Position numbers and translations under genes: made by a program
Notes under the pieces: generated by a model
Seen by the model: only the letters and a program-made list of their open reading frames with translations
The model's database searches: none
Told to the model about the DNA's origin: nothing
From: Bacteroidota bacterium
GTDB taxonomy: Bacteria > Bacteroidota > Bacteroidia > NS11-12g > UBA955
DNA length: 64,000 nt
NCBI GenBank assembly: GCA_024103355.1
Contig: JAGFIU010000036.1
Location: forward strand, 5,001-69,000
Direction of reading: 5' to 3'
Shown here: positions 1-9,069 of the stretch, piece by piece
Layout of the letters: every line of letters begins with the position of its first letter
Numbering within the stretch: position 1 is the stretch's first letter

Positions 1-1
1 A

Positions 2-103
2 GACTTAATTTGTGTTCCAACAGTGGAAGAAGCGGTAGATTATATCTATTTTGAGGAGATAGAAAATGAGTTTTTGAGCGATTTTGATGAAAATGAAGAA
101 TAA
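2..103 (+). CDS. C-terminal end of a probable STAS-domain (anti-sigma-factor antagonist-like) protein, partial
   Basis: Only the last 33 codons are in the window; the reading frame is open from base 2 to a TAA at 101-103. The peptide contains PTVEEAVDYIYFEEIE. I remember this kind of ending from small STAS-domain proteins of Bacteroidota, which end in a TVEEAIDxIFMEE-like helix. The tail is acidic. The stop codon lies inside the start of metG (17-base overlap), so the two genes are probably co-transcribed and translationally coupled. The family call rests on memory of one short motif, so it is tentative. Confidence 0.45.
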   Translation, partial: DLICVPTVEEAVDYIYFEEIENEFLSDFDENEE

Positions 104-2126
104 TGAAAATCCAAAGCGTTATTTAGTAACTGCTGCACTCCCATATGCTAATGGTCCGCTTCATATAGGGCATATTGCTGGTTGTTATTTACCTGCTGAT
201 ATTTATGTACGATTTCTCAGATTGGCGGGAAAGGATGTTAAGTTTATTTGTGGTAGTGATGAACATGGGATGGCTATCACAATGAGAGCAAAGAAAGAAG
301 ATACCACACCAAAAGCAATCGTTGATAAGTATGATAAATTGATGAAGGACGCATTTGCTGAATTTGGAATAACGTTTGATATTTATTCGAGAACGAGCAA
401 TGCACTTCATCATAAGACGGCACAAGAGTTTTTTTTACATTTATATAACAAAGGAGTATTTACTGAAAAAGAAACGGAACAGTATTATGATGAAAAGGCA
501 AAACAATTTTTAGCAGACAGATATATAAAAGGTACTTGTCCAAAATGTGGCTATAATGAAGCATATGGAGATCAGTGTGAGAAATGTGGTTCATCATTAA
601 ATCCGACTGATTTAATTAATCCTATTTCAACATTAACAGGTAATTCTCCGACATTAAGGAAGACTAAGAATTGGTATTTACCATTAGGTGAGTATCAAAG
701 ATCCCTAGGAGATTATATTAAGAGCAAAAAGGATAGCTGGAAAGCAAATGTTTACGGTCAATGCATATCGTGGCTTAATGATGGATTGCAAGAGAGGGCA
801 ATGACAAGGGACCTTGATTGGGGAGTTAAAGTACCTCTTAAAGAAGCAGAGGGTAAGGTTTTATATGTATGGTTTGATGCCCCTATAGGTTATATTTCTG
901 CAACGAAAGAATTACTACCTAATGATTGGGATGTTTATTGGAAGAGTGAAGACACAGTGCTTATTCATTTTATTGGAAAGGATAATATTGTTTTCCATTG
1001 TTTGATTTTTCCTGCAATGTTGATGGCACATGAACAATATATTTTACCTACCAATGTACCTGCAAATGAATTTTTGAATCTTGAGGGGAGAAAAATTTCG
1101 ACTTCAAAGAATTGGGCTGTATGGCTGCATGAATATTTGGAAGATTTTCCCAACAAACAAGACGAACTCAGATATGTTTTGACATCGATTGCTCCTGAAA
1201 CTTCCGATAGTGAATTTACCTGGAAAGATTTTCAATCTAAAGTCAACAATGAACTTGTAGCAATTTTAGGTAACTTTATTAATAGGGTCACTACACTGAT
1301 TAATAAATACTATGAAGGCTATGTTCCCGAAATTAATAGGAAAGATAATCCCGAGTTAATTGATGAAATAAGTAGAGCATATCAAAAGTCAAGAGAGTTT
1401 ACGTTGAATTATAATTTTAGGCAAGGACTAAGTTCAATTATGGATTTGGCAAGGTTTGGAAACAGATTTATTACAGCACAAGAACCTTGGAAACGAATTA
1501 AGACGGAACCTGAATCAGTAAAGCAAATTCTTGTTGATTGTTTGATTATATCTGCGCATTTGGGCAAACTATTAATCCCATATCTGCCTCATTCAAGCGA
1601 CAGAATATTCTCAATGCTGAATCTAAATCCTGAAGATATTAATGAAAGAGAAAGTATTATCCCATTTGGAAAACAACATAAAATATTAGAACCCAGTCTG
1701 TTATTTGAAAAGATTGAGGATGCTGAGATAGAAAAGCAAAGGCTTAAATTAATGAATAGTAGTGAAAAGGAATCTAATTCGGGTAGTATTAATACCATTA
1801 TACCGGAGGTCAGTTTTAATGATTTCGAAAAGATGGATTTGAGAACTGCAGTAATAACCGCAGCGGAAAAAGTACCTAAAACAGACAAATTATTGAAATT
1901 GAGTATTGATCTTGGTTATGAACAAAGAACTATTGTCAGTGGAATTGCGGAGCATTATACCCCTGAAGAAGCTATTGGTCAAACAGTATTGATTATTGCA
2001 AATTTGGCACCACGCACAATAAAAGGTATTGAATCTAAGGGTATGATATTGATGGCAGAGGAAAATGGAAAATTATCTTTTATGACTACTCATAAGCCAT
2101 TTAAGGGCGGAGCTGTAGTTAAGTGA
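87..2126 (+). CDS. metG: Methionyl-tRNA synthetase with C-terminal tRNA-binding domain
   Basis: Charges tRNA-Met with methionine in the cytoplasm; class I aminoacyl-tRNA synthetase. The HIGH-type motif PLHIGHIAG is at about residues 24-32, and the KMSKS-type loop is present as KISTSKN near residue 335. A zinc knuckle CPKCGY...CEKCGSS lies near residues 145-165. The last ~110 residues form an OB-fold tRNA-binding domain (FEKMDLRTAVI ... GIESKGMILMA), so this is the long 679-residue form. I start it at ATG 87; ATG 93 is also possible, and the upstream TTG at 84 is less likely. It overlaps the preceding gene by 17 bases. Confidence 0.97.
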   Translation: MKMKNNENPKRYLVTAALPYANGPLHIGHIAGCYLPADIYVRFLRLAGKDVKFICGSDEHGMAITMRAKKEDTTPKAIVDKYDKLMKDAFAEFGITFDIYSRTSNALHHKTAQEFFLHLYNKGVFTEKETEQYYDEKAKQFLADRYIKGTCPKCGYNEAYGDQCEKCGSSLNPTDLINPISTLTGNSPTLRKTKNWYLPLGEYQRSLGDYIKSKKDSWKANVYGQCISWLNDGLQERAMTRDLDWGVKVPLKEAEGKVLYVWFDAPIGYISATKELLPNDWDVYWKSEDTVLIHFIGKDNIVFHCLIFPAMLMAHEQYILPTNVPANEFLNLEGRKISTSKNWAVWLHEYLEDFPNKQDELRYVLTSIAPETSDSEFTWKDFQSKVNNELVAILGNFINRVTTLINKYYEGYVPEINRKDNPELIDEISRAYQKSREFTLNYNFRQGLSSIMDLARFGNRFITAQEPWKRIKTEPESVKQILVDCLIISAHLGKLLIPYLPHSSDRIFSMLNLNPEDINERESIIPFGKQHKILEPSLLFEKIEDAEIEKQRLKLMNSSEKESNSGSINTIIPEVSFNDFEKMDLRTAVITAAEKVPKTDKLLKLSIDLGYEQRTIVSGIAEHYTPEEAIGQTVLIIANLAPRTIKGIESKGMILMAEENGKLSFMTTHKPFKGGAVVK

Positions 2127-2127
2127 T

Positions 2128-2135
2128 TATATTTG
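2128..2135 (+). promoter_or_regulatory. Possible -7 element (TATATTTG) for the tRNA-Arg gene
   Basis: Matches the Bacteroidota TAnnTTTG element and lies just after the metG stop. It is 75 bases before the tRNA, which is a long leader, so it could be a chance match. Confidence 0.25.
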
Positions 2136-2209
2136 ATAATAAATCCCTTTATGAAAAAGTTGGAAAACTGCTTATAGCAAAAGATATTTGCAGCCCTTAT
2201 TATAATAAA

Positions 2210-2284
2210 GGCCTCGTAGTTCAATGGATAGAATAGAAGTTTCCTAAACTTTTGATACAGGTTCGATTCCTGTCGAGGCTACCA
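2210..2284 (+). tRNA. tRNA-Arg, anticodon CCT, CCA encoded
   Basis: A full cloverleaf can be folded by eye. Acceptor GGCCTCG pairs with CGAGGCT (G1-U72 wobble), followed by discriminator A and an encoded CCA. The D stem is GTTC/GAAT. The anticodon stem is GAAGT/ACTTT with loop TTCCTAA, giving anticodon CCT (reads AGG). The variable loop is 4 bases, and the T stem ACAGG/CCTGT encloses TTCGATT. It lies between metG and the convergent polA gene. Confidence 0.95.
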
Positions 2285-2313
2285 TTAAATTATTACTGAG
2301 ATAGAAATCGTTA

Positions 2314-5079
2314 TTAATGAGCTTCTAGCCAGTTATTTCCAATACCGACCTCAACTAGAACAGGTACATTTAACTTCATTGCATTTTCCATTTCCTGTTT
2401 AACAAGTAATTTTGTTGGGTCAATTTCATTGTTGGGTATTTCAAACAATAACTCATCGTGAACCTGAAGAATCATTTTTGAGTGCAAACCGCTGTCATTT
2501 AATTTTCTATCAATATTTATCATTGCGATTTTAATCATATCGGCAGCAGAGCCCTGAATTGGTGCATTGATAGCATTTCTTTCTGCAAATCCTCTAATTG
2601 TTTGGTTTCGTGAATTTATTTCTGAAATATACCTTCTTCTACCCATAATAGTTTTTACATAGCCTTCTTTTTGCGCAAAAGCAATTGTTTTATCCATATA
2701 GGATTTGATACCGGGGAATTTTGCAAAATATTCAGAAATAATATCTTGGGCTTCTTTTCGTGGTATTCCAATTCTTTCTGACAAGCCAAAGGCAGAGATA
2801 CCATATATAATTCCGAAATTAACAGTTTTGGCCTTTCTGCGCATTTCATTAGAAACATCATTATAAGGAACACCAAAAACTTTGGAAGCTGTCGAAGCGT
2901 GAATATCTTGACCACTATTAAAGGCTTCAATCATGTGTTCATCACCTGAAATTGATGCAATGATTCTCAATTCAATTTGCGAGTAGTCAGCACTCATCAG
3001 AACGTGTTCGGGACTTGGTGCAATAAATGCCTTGCGTATTTCCCTTCCTCTTTCTGTTCGGATTGGGATATTTTGCAAATTGGGGTTGTTTGAACTTAGC
3101 CTGCCGGTGCCAACAATGGCTTGGTTAAAAGAGGTATGAATTCTTCCTGTACTTTTTTTGATTAATAAAGGCAAAGCATCCACATAGGTTGATTTGAGTT
3201 TCACCAATTCTCTGTAATCAAGAATAGAGTTAACAATCTGATGTTTGTGTGCTAGTTTAATAAGTACTTCCTCATTGGTTTGGTATTGTCCTGTTTTTGT
3301 CTTCTTAGGCTTTTCATCTAATTTTAATTTATCAAAGAGCACTTCGCCCATTTGTTTTGGAGAGGCGATATTAAAAGTGACCCCTGCCAGTTCATAAATT
3401 TTCTTTTCAATTCCAAGAATCTCTTTGGCCAATTCCTGAGAATAATTTTCAAGAAATGCACTATCTACCTTTACACCATTCTTTTCCATCGATGCCAAGA
3501 CCGGTATTAAAGGCAGTTCAATCGTTTGAAGAACTGTGGTAAGTTCTTTTTCTCTTATTATGGGATTTAGTTTATGTTTTAATTGGAGTGTAATATCTGC
3601 GTCTTCTGCTGCATATTTAGTGAGTTCATCAAGTGAAACAGTAGTCATACTCATCTGGTCTTTCCCCTTTTTCCCGATAAGTGACTCAATGCTAATGGGG
3701 TCATATTGCAAAAAGGTTCTAGACAATTCATCCATATTATGTCTTTTGTCAGGGTCAATGAGAAAATGGGCAATCATTGTATCATAAAATGGAGGATTGA
3801 CAGTAATACCTTCCTTTTCCAGTATCATCAAATCAAACTTGAGATTTTGAGCTATTTTCAATTTATCTGATTTGAATAAAGGCTTAAGGTTATGAATAAA
3901 TTCTGCTTTATCTTCACGATTAAGATTGATATAAAAAGCCTCGTTCTCTTTGACACTAACAGACAATCCGATAATTTGAGAGTCAATGGGATCCAGGCCA
4001 TTTGTTTCTGTATCAAAGCAAAATTCAGTCACATTATCAAGTTTGAGTAACAGAGATTTCAGTTCAGTTAATGAATTAATCAGAGAGTATTTTTGTTTAT
4101 GCGCGTCAAAAATCTTAAAGATTCTAGCAATTTCTTCATGTTCGGGTGATGCTACTGATTGGGCAGCACTCGAGAATAAATCATGTTGTTGTGGAAGTTG
4201 AGCAGGTTGACCAAAAACCCTTTGAGCTAAGGTTCTAAATTCTAATTCTTTGAAAACCGTTTCCAGTTTTTGCTTATCAGGAGGATCGAGATTGAGTGCA
4301 TTTTCATCAAACTCAATAGGAACCATGGTATTGATAGTTGCTAGTTTCTTAGAGAGTAATGCTTTTTCTCTATTTTGTTCAACTTTGTCTTTTAGCGAGC
4401 CTTTTAGTTTGTCAGTATTTTGAATTAGATTTTCGATAGAGCCAAACTCTTCAATTAATTTTTTAGCTGTTTTTTCACCAATACCGGGTATTCCCGGGAT
4501 ATTGTCAATAGCATCACCCCATAATCCTAAAATATCAATCACTTGTAACGGGTCTTTTACTTCCCATTTTTGTTTTACCGCTTCAACATCCATAATAGTA
4601 TGGCCGTTCCCCATTCTTGCAGGCTTATAAATATATACTTTATCTCTAACTAATTGGGCAAAATCCTTGTCCGGAGTCATCATATAGGTATCAAATCCTC
4701 GGTCTGCAGCCTCCAGTGCAAGCGTACCAATGATATCATCAGCCTCATATCCATCCATTGTAATCACAGGAATATGAAAACCTTCAATAATTTTAAAAAT
4801 ATAAGGAATTGATGCGGATAGATCTTCGGGCATTGCTTCCCTGTTTGCTTTGTACTCAGGAAAGATTTCATGTCTTTGTGTTGGTGCGCTAGTATCAAAG
4901 ACTACAGCAATGTGTGATGGCTTTTCTTTCTGTAATACTTCCAGCAATGTCATGGTAAACCCAAACATAGCAGAAGTGTTAAGTCCTTTTGAATTATATC
5001 TGTGGTTATTGCTGAAAGCAAAAAAGGCTCTGTAAATCAGTGCCATTCCGTCCAACAAGAACAATTTTTTTTCTGACAT
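2314..5079 (-). CDS. polA: DNA polymerase I (5'-3' exonuclease, 3'-5' exonuclease, polymerase)
   Basis: Fills gaps and removes RNA primers in replication and repair. All three domains are present in 921 residues. The N-terminal FEN-like 5'-3' exonuclease has LLDGMALIYRAF and DGYEADDIIG. The proofreading domain near residues 335-530 has the intact metal-binding DTET motif (FCFDTETNGLDP). The C-terminal polymerase shows motif A SADYSQIELR, motif B RRKAKTVNFGIIYG and motif C LQVHDELLFEI. Proofreading therefore looks active, unlike some family members. The ATG is only five bases downstream of a perfect TACCTTTG element, so the mRNA may be leaderless or nearly so. Confidence 0.98.
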   Translation of the reverse strand: MSEKKLFLLDGMALIYRAFFAFSNNHRYNSKGLNTSAMFGFTMTLLEVLQKEKPSHIAVVFDTSAPTQRHEIFPEYKANREAMPEDLSASIPYIFKIIEGFHIPVITMDGYEADDIIGTLALEAADRGFDTYMMTPDKDFAQLVRDKVYIYKPARMGNGHTIMDVEAVKQKWEVKDPLQVIDILGLWGDAIDNIPGIPGIGEKTAKKLIEEFGSIENLIQNTDKLKGSLKDKVEQNREKALLSKKLATINTMVPIEFDENALNLDPPDKQKLETVFKELEFRTLAQRVFGQPAQLPQQHDLFSSAAQSVASPEHEEIARIFKIFDAHKQKYSLINSLTELKSLLLKLDNVTEFCFDTETNGLDPIDSQIIGLSVSVKENEAFYINLNREDKAEFIHNLKPLFKSDKLKIAQNLKFDLMILEKEGITVNPPFYDTMIAHFLIDPDKRHNMDELSRTFLQYDPISIESLIGKKGKDQMSMTTVSLDELTKYAAEDADITLQLKHKLNPIIREKELTTVLQTIELPLIPVLASMEKNGVKVDSAFLENYSQELAKEILGIEKKIYELAGVTFNIASPKQMGEVLFDKLKLDEKPKKTKTGQYQTNEEVLIKLAHKHQIVNSILDYRELVKLKSTYVDALPLLIKKSTGRIHTSFNQAIVGTGRLSSNNPNLQNIPIRTERGREIRKAFIAPSPEHVLMSADYSQIELRIIASISGDEHMIEAFNSGQDIHASTASKVFGVPYNDVSNEMRRKAKTVNFGIIYGISAFGLSERIGIPRKEAQDIISEYFAKFPGIKSYMDKTIAFAQKEGYVKTIMGRRRYISEINSRNQTIRGFAERNAINAPIQGSAADMIKIAMINIDRKLNDSGLHSKMILQVHDELLFEIPNNEIDPTKLLVKQEMENAMKLNVPVLVEVGIGNNWLEAH

Positions 5080-5083
5080 GGGT

Positions 5084-5091
5084 CAAAGGTA
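5084..5091 (-). promoter_or_regulatory. polA promoter -7 element (TACCTTTG)
   Basis: Perfect TAnnTTTG on the minus strand. It ends five bases before the polA ATG, placing the expected start of transcription at or next to the start codon. Confidence 0.55.
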
Positions 5092-5111
5092 GTGAGTTTT
5101 AGTTAGAGCTA

Positions 5112-5522
5112 TCAACCTTTGTTTCCTTTGTTCTTTTCGTTTTCGAATTTTTTTCTTGCTGTTTGTCCAATCGGAATTGGTGACCCGTCATCATCAATTC
5201 TGACAAAAGTAATACTTGTTGTGCACGCTAATATTTCTTCTCCGCTATACAAGCTAAATCTTCGTGCTTCGATATTCATGGTAATTGAAGAACTTCCCAA
5301 TTCTTTGATTTCTCCGTATATATGAACATGCTGTCCGCTTTTAAGCGGTTTTTTAAAAACCAATTCACCTACTCTAATTGTAACCATATTTGGGGTATAG
5401 CAGTATTCACATGCAAATGCTGCTGCTGCTTCGTCAATCCATGACATCAAACGGCCTCCAAACAAGTTTCCATGGACTCCAATATCCCTGCCCATGATAA
5501 TTTTTTTTGTTAATAATTGCAT
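5112..5522 (-). CDS. Acyl-CoA thioesterase, hotdog fold (YciA-like)
   Basis: Hydrolyses acyl-CoA to free acid and CoA in the cytoplasm. The 136-residue length and the pattern GNLFGGRLMSWIDEAAAAFA (hotdog helix with the catalytic-type Asp) fit the YciA/BACH thioesterase family. VTIRVGELVFKKPLKSGQHVHIYGEI forms the following beta sheet. It starts 12 bases after the ftsZ stop, so it is probably the last gene of the murC-ftsQ-ftsA-ftsZ transcript. The substrate cannot be read from the sequence. Confidence 0.88.
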   Translation of the reverse strand: MQLLTKKIIMGRDIGVHGNLFGGRLMSWIDEAAAAFACEYCYTPNMVTIRVGELVFKKPLKSGQHVHIYGEIKELGSSSITMNIEARRFSLYSGEEILACTTSITFVRIDDDGSPIPIGQTARKKFENEKNKGNKG

Positions 5523-5534
5523 AATGGTAATGGA

Positions 5535-6911
5535 TTAATCTACATCTTTATTAAGAAACTTATTACCTGTTTCTTTAAACTTGATGTCACCATCTTTCTC
5601 TTCCAGATAAAGTTTTTGGACATTTTTTTCATCCGGAATAGGTTCAAGAACCAGTCCCATTCTTTGATACGCAGGGATATCCAAGTTATTTTGATTAACT
5701 GCATCAAAACCAATTTGGGTTTTGGGATTAGTGGGGAAACCCAGATTTGTAGCATCTATAGGAAAAAGCCCTCCATTATTTATAGTAGCAAGATTCTCTG
5801 TGTTTTTCATTGTTTTTCCGGGAAAAACAAACTGATTATTATCATTATTGCTTTCCTTATCCAGAGCATCTGTCAAATCAATCTCAATTTCATTATCTTT
5901 ATCTATTTCAATCACTAAATCATCATGAATATCTGAGATGCTGGAAGTTTTATCAAATCCTGTTGCAATAACAGTAATAGAGATATTGTCTCCAAGCCCT
6001 TCTGTTTGTGTAACTCCAAATTTCAATCTTGCTTTCTGTCCGGCAGCATTTTGGAAGAAGGCAGTAATTTGGTCAATCTCATTAGTATAAGGTTCGTGTG
6101 TGTCATAAGAGATATTGAGCAGTATATGTTTAGCACCTTCGATATCAGTGTCATCAAGCAGTGGAGAATCTAAAGCCATCTGAGAGGCATTTAAAGCGCG
6201 TTCATCACCACTAGCAATTCCTGTACCCATGATGGCCCTACCACTATTTTTCATTGCGGTTTGAACATCTCTAAAATCCACATTCAGCTTACCTGATTTA
6301 GTGATAATTTCCGCTATTCCTTTAGTAGCAGTGCATAGCACGTCATCGGCTTTTGAAAATGCTTCGGAATATCTCAGATTGTGATACATCTGAAGTATTC
6401 TATCATTTGTAATAATAAGAAGTGCATCCACATGAGGGCGTAATTCGTCAATTCCGCTTTGAGCAAGCTCAATTTTGTGCGGACCTTCATTCTTGAACGG
6501 AGTAGTAACAATTCCCACAGTAAGCAGATCTAATTCTTTAGCAAGTTTTGCAATTACAGGTGCAGCACCGGTTCCTGTACCACCACCCATTCCGGCAGTA
6601 ATAAATACCATTTTAGCATTACAACTTAATGCCTCTTTGATCTGTTCAAGGCTTTCAATAGCACATTGCTTACCTACCTCAGGTTCAGAGCCTGCACCCA
6701 AGCCTTCTGTGAGAGATGAACCCAATTGTATTTTATTTGGTATTGGACTACTTTCTAATGCCTGTGCATCGGTGTTACAGATTATAAAGTCAACACCAAT
6801 AATTCCTTTGTCGTACATATAGTTTACGGCATTCCCTCCTCCACCACCCACTCCAATTACTTTAATAATTGAACTTTGGTGCTTAGGTAAATCTACTTTG
6901 AATGTCATCAT
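5535..6911 (-). CDS. ftsZ: Cell division GTPase FtsZ
   Basis: Tubulin-like GTPase that forms the division ring. The tubulin signature GGGTGTG lies at residues 109-115, the N-terminal nucleotide-binding loop GVGGGGGNAVN near residues 20-30, and the T7-loop NVDFRDVQTAM later in the core. At 458 residues it is longer than typical FtsZ (about 380-400). A low-complexity linker rich in Asp/Asn follows residue ~320, then DIPAYQRMG, which looks like the conserved C-terminal peptide. A charged tail of about 45 residues follows, ending NKFLNKDVD. Two ATGs in tandem (6911 and 6908) could start it. It lies 24 bases after ftsA. Confidence 0.98.
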   Translation of the reverse strand: MMTFKVDLPKHQSSIIKVIGVGGGGGNAVNYMYDKGIIGVDFIICNTDAQALESSPIPNKIQLGSSLTEGLGAGSEPEVGKQCAIESLEQIKEALSCNAKMVFITAGMGGGTGTGAAPVIAKLAKELDLLTVGIVTTPFKNEGPHKIELAQSGIDELRPHVDALLIITNDRILQMYHNLRYSEAFSKADDVLCTATKGIAEIITKSGKLNVDFRDVQTAMKNSGRAIMGTGIASGDERALNASQMALDSPLLDDTDIEGAKHILLNISYDTHEPYTNEIDQITAFFQNAAGQKARLKFGVTQTEGLGDNISITVIATGFDKTSSISDIHDDLVIEIDKDNEIEIDLTDALDKESNNDNNQFVFPGKTMKNTENLATINNGGLFPIDATNLGFPTNPKTQIGFDAVNQNNLDIPAYQRMGLVLEPIPDEKNVQKLYLEEKDGDIKFKETGNKFLNKDVD

Positions 6912-6935
6912 ATTATATTCTGGTTAATAATTATT

Positions 6936-8270
6936 TTATCCTTTTTGAAAATCGTCATTATCATCATCATTTTTCAAATAATCTATAAGACTTCCTCCAA
7001 ACCCCTTCATTTTATTGAAAAACCCTCTCCCATCACCCATATTTGATTTTGTTTTGTTATAGGGGTTGGATGTTTGTTGAGAATTATTATTTACGGGAAC
7101 TTCCTTATCCATTCCAAAAATAACCAAACCGGTTCCTGTAGCAAAAATGGGACTCTTAGCTTCAGCAACAGCTCCTTTTGCAAGATGTTGATTTGGGTAC
7201 CCTATCTTAACAGCATGACCTGTAATAAATTCAAGTACCGGTCCAATATTTTTCATTTCGGCTCCTCCTCCGGTCAAAACAATACCAGCTGTTAATTTAT
7301 TTGCATATCCGCTTTGTTTAATTTCAATGTCTATCTGTTTGAACAACTCAATAAGTCTTGCGTTGATTACGAGGGAAAGATTTTTAAGACTTACCTGTTT
7401 TGGCTGTCTTCCGTTGATTCCCGGTATTACAATTACTTCATTGCTTTGGATACTATATGGGTGTGCATCTCCATATCTAACTTTCATAGATTCGCCATAC
7501 TTCTCCATAACCGCAAAAGCTTCACAGATATCTTTGGTAATTCTTTGTCCTCCTATGGGTATAACGGCAGTGTGTCTGATTCTGCCTTCATGGAATATAG
7601 CTAAATCAGAAGTTCCTCCACCAATATCCAAGATAGCTACACCTGCCATTAATTCTTCCTCAGTCAATACCGATTTTGCTGAAGCAATAGGTTCTACAAC
7701 AACATCTTCAACATTAATATCGCACTTTTGAATACATCGTTTGATGTTCTCAGCAGCAATAATCTGTCCAATAATAATATGATAGTTAATCTCTATTCGT
7801 GATCCGGGCATTCCAATAGGATCATCTGCTGCATTGCCATCCACAATATAATCCTGTGGGAGCACATGTAATATTTGGGTTCCTGGTTCTGTATTGATTC
7901 GATACATCTGCTTTCGTATCTCCTCTAATTCCTCTGCAGTAATTTCAGAATGTTGGTCAGAACGAAAAGCACCATACTGTTGGGTAAAACTATGGATATG
8001 TTTTCCGGCAATACCAACATATACACTACCAATCTCAACGTTGGAAGAACGCTGGGCTTCTTGAATGGCCTTCTTGATAGCTTCAGAAGTTTTATTGATA
8101 TTAACAACCATACCTTCATTGATTCCACCCAAAGAAGGTGTGCGGCCTACCCCCAAGATATTTATCTTGCCATTTTCATTGCGCATTCCAACAATAGCAC
8201 AAATTTTTGTGGTTCCCATATCTAAACCCACAATTACTTTGTTTTTGTTATCATCCTTTTTAATGCTCAT
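6936..8270 (-). CDS. ftsA: Cell division protein FtsA
   Basis: Actin-like ATPase that tethers FtsZ to the membrane. Actin-fold phosphate loops are visible: VGLDMGTTKICAIVG near residues 14-28 and VAILDIGGGTSDLAIF near residues 210-225. A third ATP-binding stretch is AGIVLTGGGAEMKNI near residue 325. The C terminus (GFFNKMKGFGGSLIDYL) has the character of the amphipathic membrane-targeting helix and is followed by an acidic end. It lies between ftsQ (19-base gap) and ftsZ. Confidence 0.96.
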   Translation of the reverse strand: MSIKKDDNKNKVIVGLDMGTTKICAIVGMRNENGKINILGVGRTPSLGGINEGMVVNINKTSEAIKKAIQEAQRSSNVEIGSVYVGIAGKHIHSFTQQYGAFRSDQHSEITAEELEEIRKQMYRINTEPGTQILHVLPQDYIVDGNAADDPIGMPGSRIEINYHIIIGQIIAAENIKRCIQKCDINVEDVVVEPIASAKSVLTEEELMAGVAILDIGGGTSDLAIFHEGRIRHTAVIPIGGQRITKDICEAFAVMEKYGESMKVRYGDAHPYSIQSNEVIVIPGINGRQPKQVSLKNLSLVINARLIELFKQIDIEIKQSGYANKLTAGIVLTGGGAEMKNIGPVLEFITGHAVKIGYPNQHLAKGAVAEAKSPIFATGTGLVIFGMDKEVPVNNNSQQTSNPYNKTKSNMGDGRGFFNKMKGFGGSLIDYLKNDDDNDDFQKG

Positions 8271-8289
8271 AAAGTGTTTTTCTATATAC

Positions 8290-9069
8290 TTAATTACGTT
8301 TTTTTGCTACAACTTGTCCGTCAAAACTCAAATCAATCACACTATAATCATCCCAACTTTTCTTTGTAAGTGCCTGATTATAAAATAGTTTTAACTTTTC
8401 AAGTTTGCTTTTTATATTGTCCGGTTTTCCAACAACAATGGTATGATTTCCAACTTGAGGAATCAACAGAAAGCCCTGATTTTTATCTACATAAACCTGT
8501 TCAATCTGAGCTTTCCAAAAGGGTTCTGCATTTATAAATGAGAAAATATCGAGTGCTCCTTTCAAAATTTCGGAATGGATATAATTTGAGTCATGGGCTT
8601 GTTCATCTACAGCACCGCTTAATACAGACACTCGAACAGAATAATTCGGAACTGTTGGAATCTTTAATCCATTTTTTTCTACATAGTAACTTTCACCCTG
8701 TTGATTAATCACTCTGAATAGTGGTTCTCTTTGATGAACATCAATCACTAATTTTCCATCATTTCCTAGAAAGATATTTGCTTTTGCTACATAAGGACTT
8801 GACCTCAAATTATAAAGCATCCGGTAAGTGTTCAATTGTTTCAAGGATTTACCTATTAAATCATTTGGACTGGTCACATTAGAAGCGATTTGCAACACAT
8901 GTGTATTTGTAAGAAAATAAGTTCCATCCTGCGGCTCTAGTTTAATCACCACTTCACTACAAACGACAGTTTTTTGTTTTATTGTAGCCCAAATTGTGAT
9001 AGTAATGAGCAACAGCAACCCAATTGCAGGTAAAATCCATTTTTTAAATTGAGCCGTAAAGTTCTTCAT
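8290..9069 (-). CDS. ftsQ: Cell division protein FtsQ/DivIB
   Basis: Single-pass inner-membrane divisome protein. It has a short cytoplasmic N terminus, one membrane helix (WILPAIGLLLLITITIWA), then a periplasmic POTRA-like domain and a FtsQ/DivIB domain (REPLFRVINQQGESYYVEKNGLKIP, about residues 120-145). I prefer the ATG at 9069; the frame extends to a TTG at 9102, which adds 11 residues. The start lies inside the end of murC (26-base overlap), indicating coupled translation. Sequence conservation in this family is weak, so position between murC and ftsA supports the call. Confidence 0.9.
   Translation of the reverse strand: MKNFTAQFKKWILPAIGLLLLITITIWATIKQKTVVCSEVVIKLEPQDGTYFLTNTHVLQIASNVTSPNDLIGKSLKQLNTYRMLYNLRSSPYVAKANIFLGNDGKLVIDVHQREPLFRVINQQGESYYVEKNGLKIPTVPNYSVRVSVLSGAVDEQAHDSNYIHSEILKGALDIFSFINAEPFWKAQIEQVYVDKNQGFLLIPQVGNHTIVVGKPDNIKSKLEKLKLFYNQALTKKSWDDYSVIDLSFDGQVVAKKRN

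Noticed and set aside
3960-4030. Possible loss of proofreading in PolA
   Set aside because: The metal-binding DTET motif is intact, so the exonuclease is probably active.
5517-5918. Plus-strand ORF of 133 codons antisense to ftsZ
   Set aside because: Entirely within the ftsZ coding region, low-complexity Ile/Phe-rich, and no promoter element.
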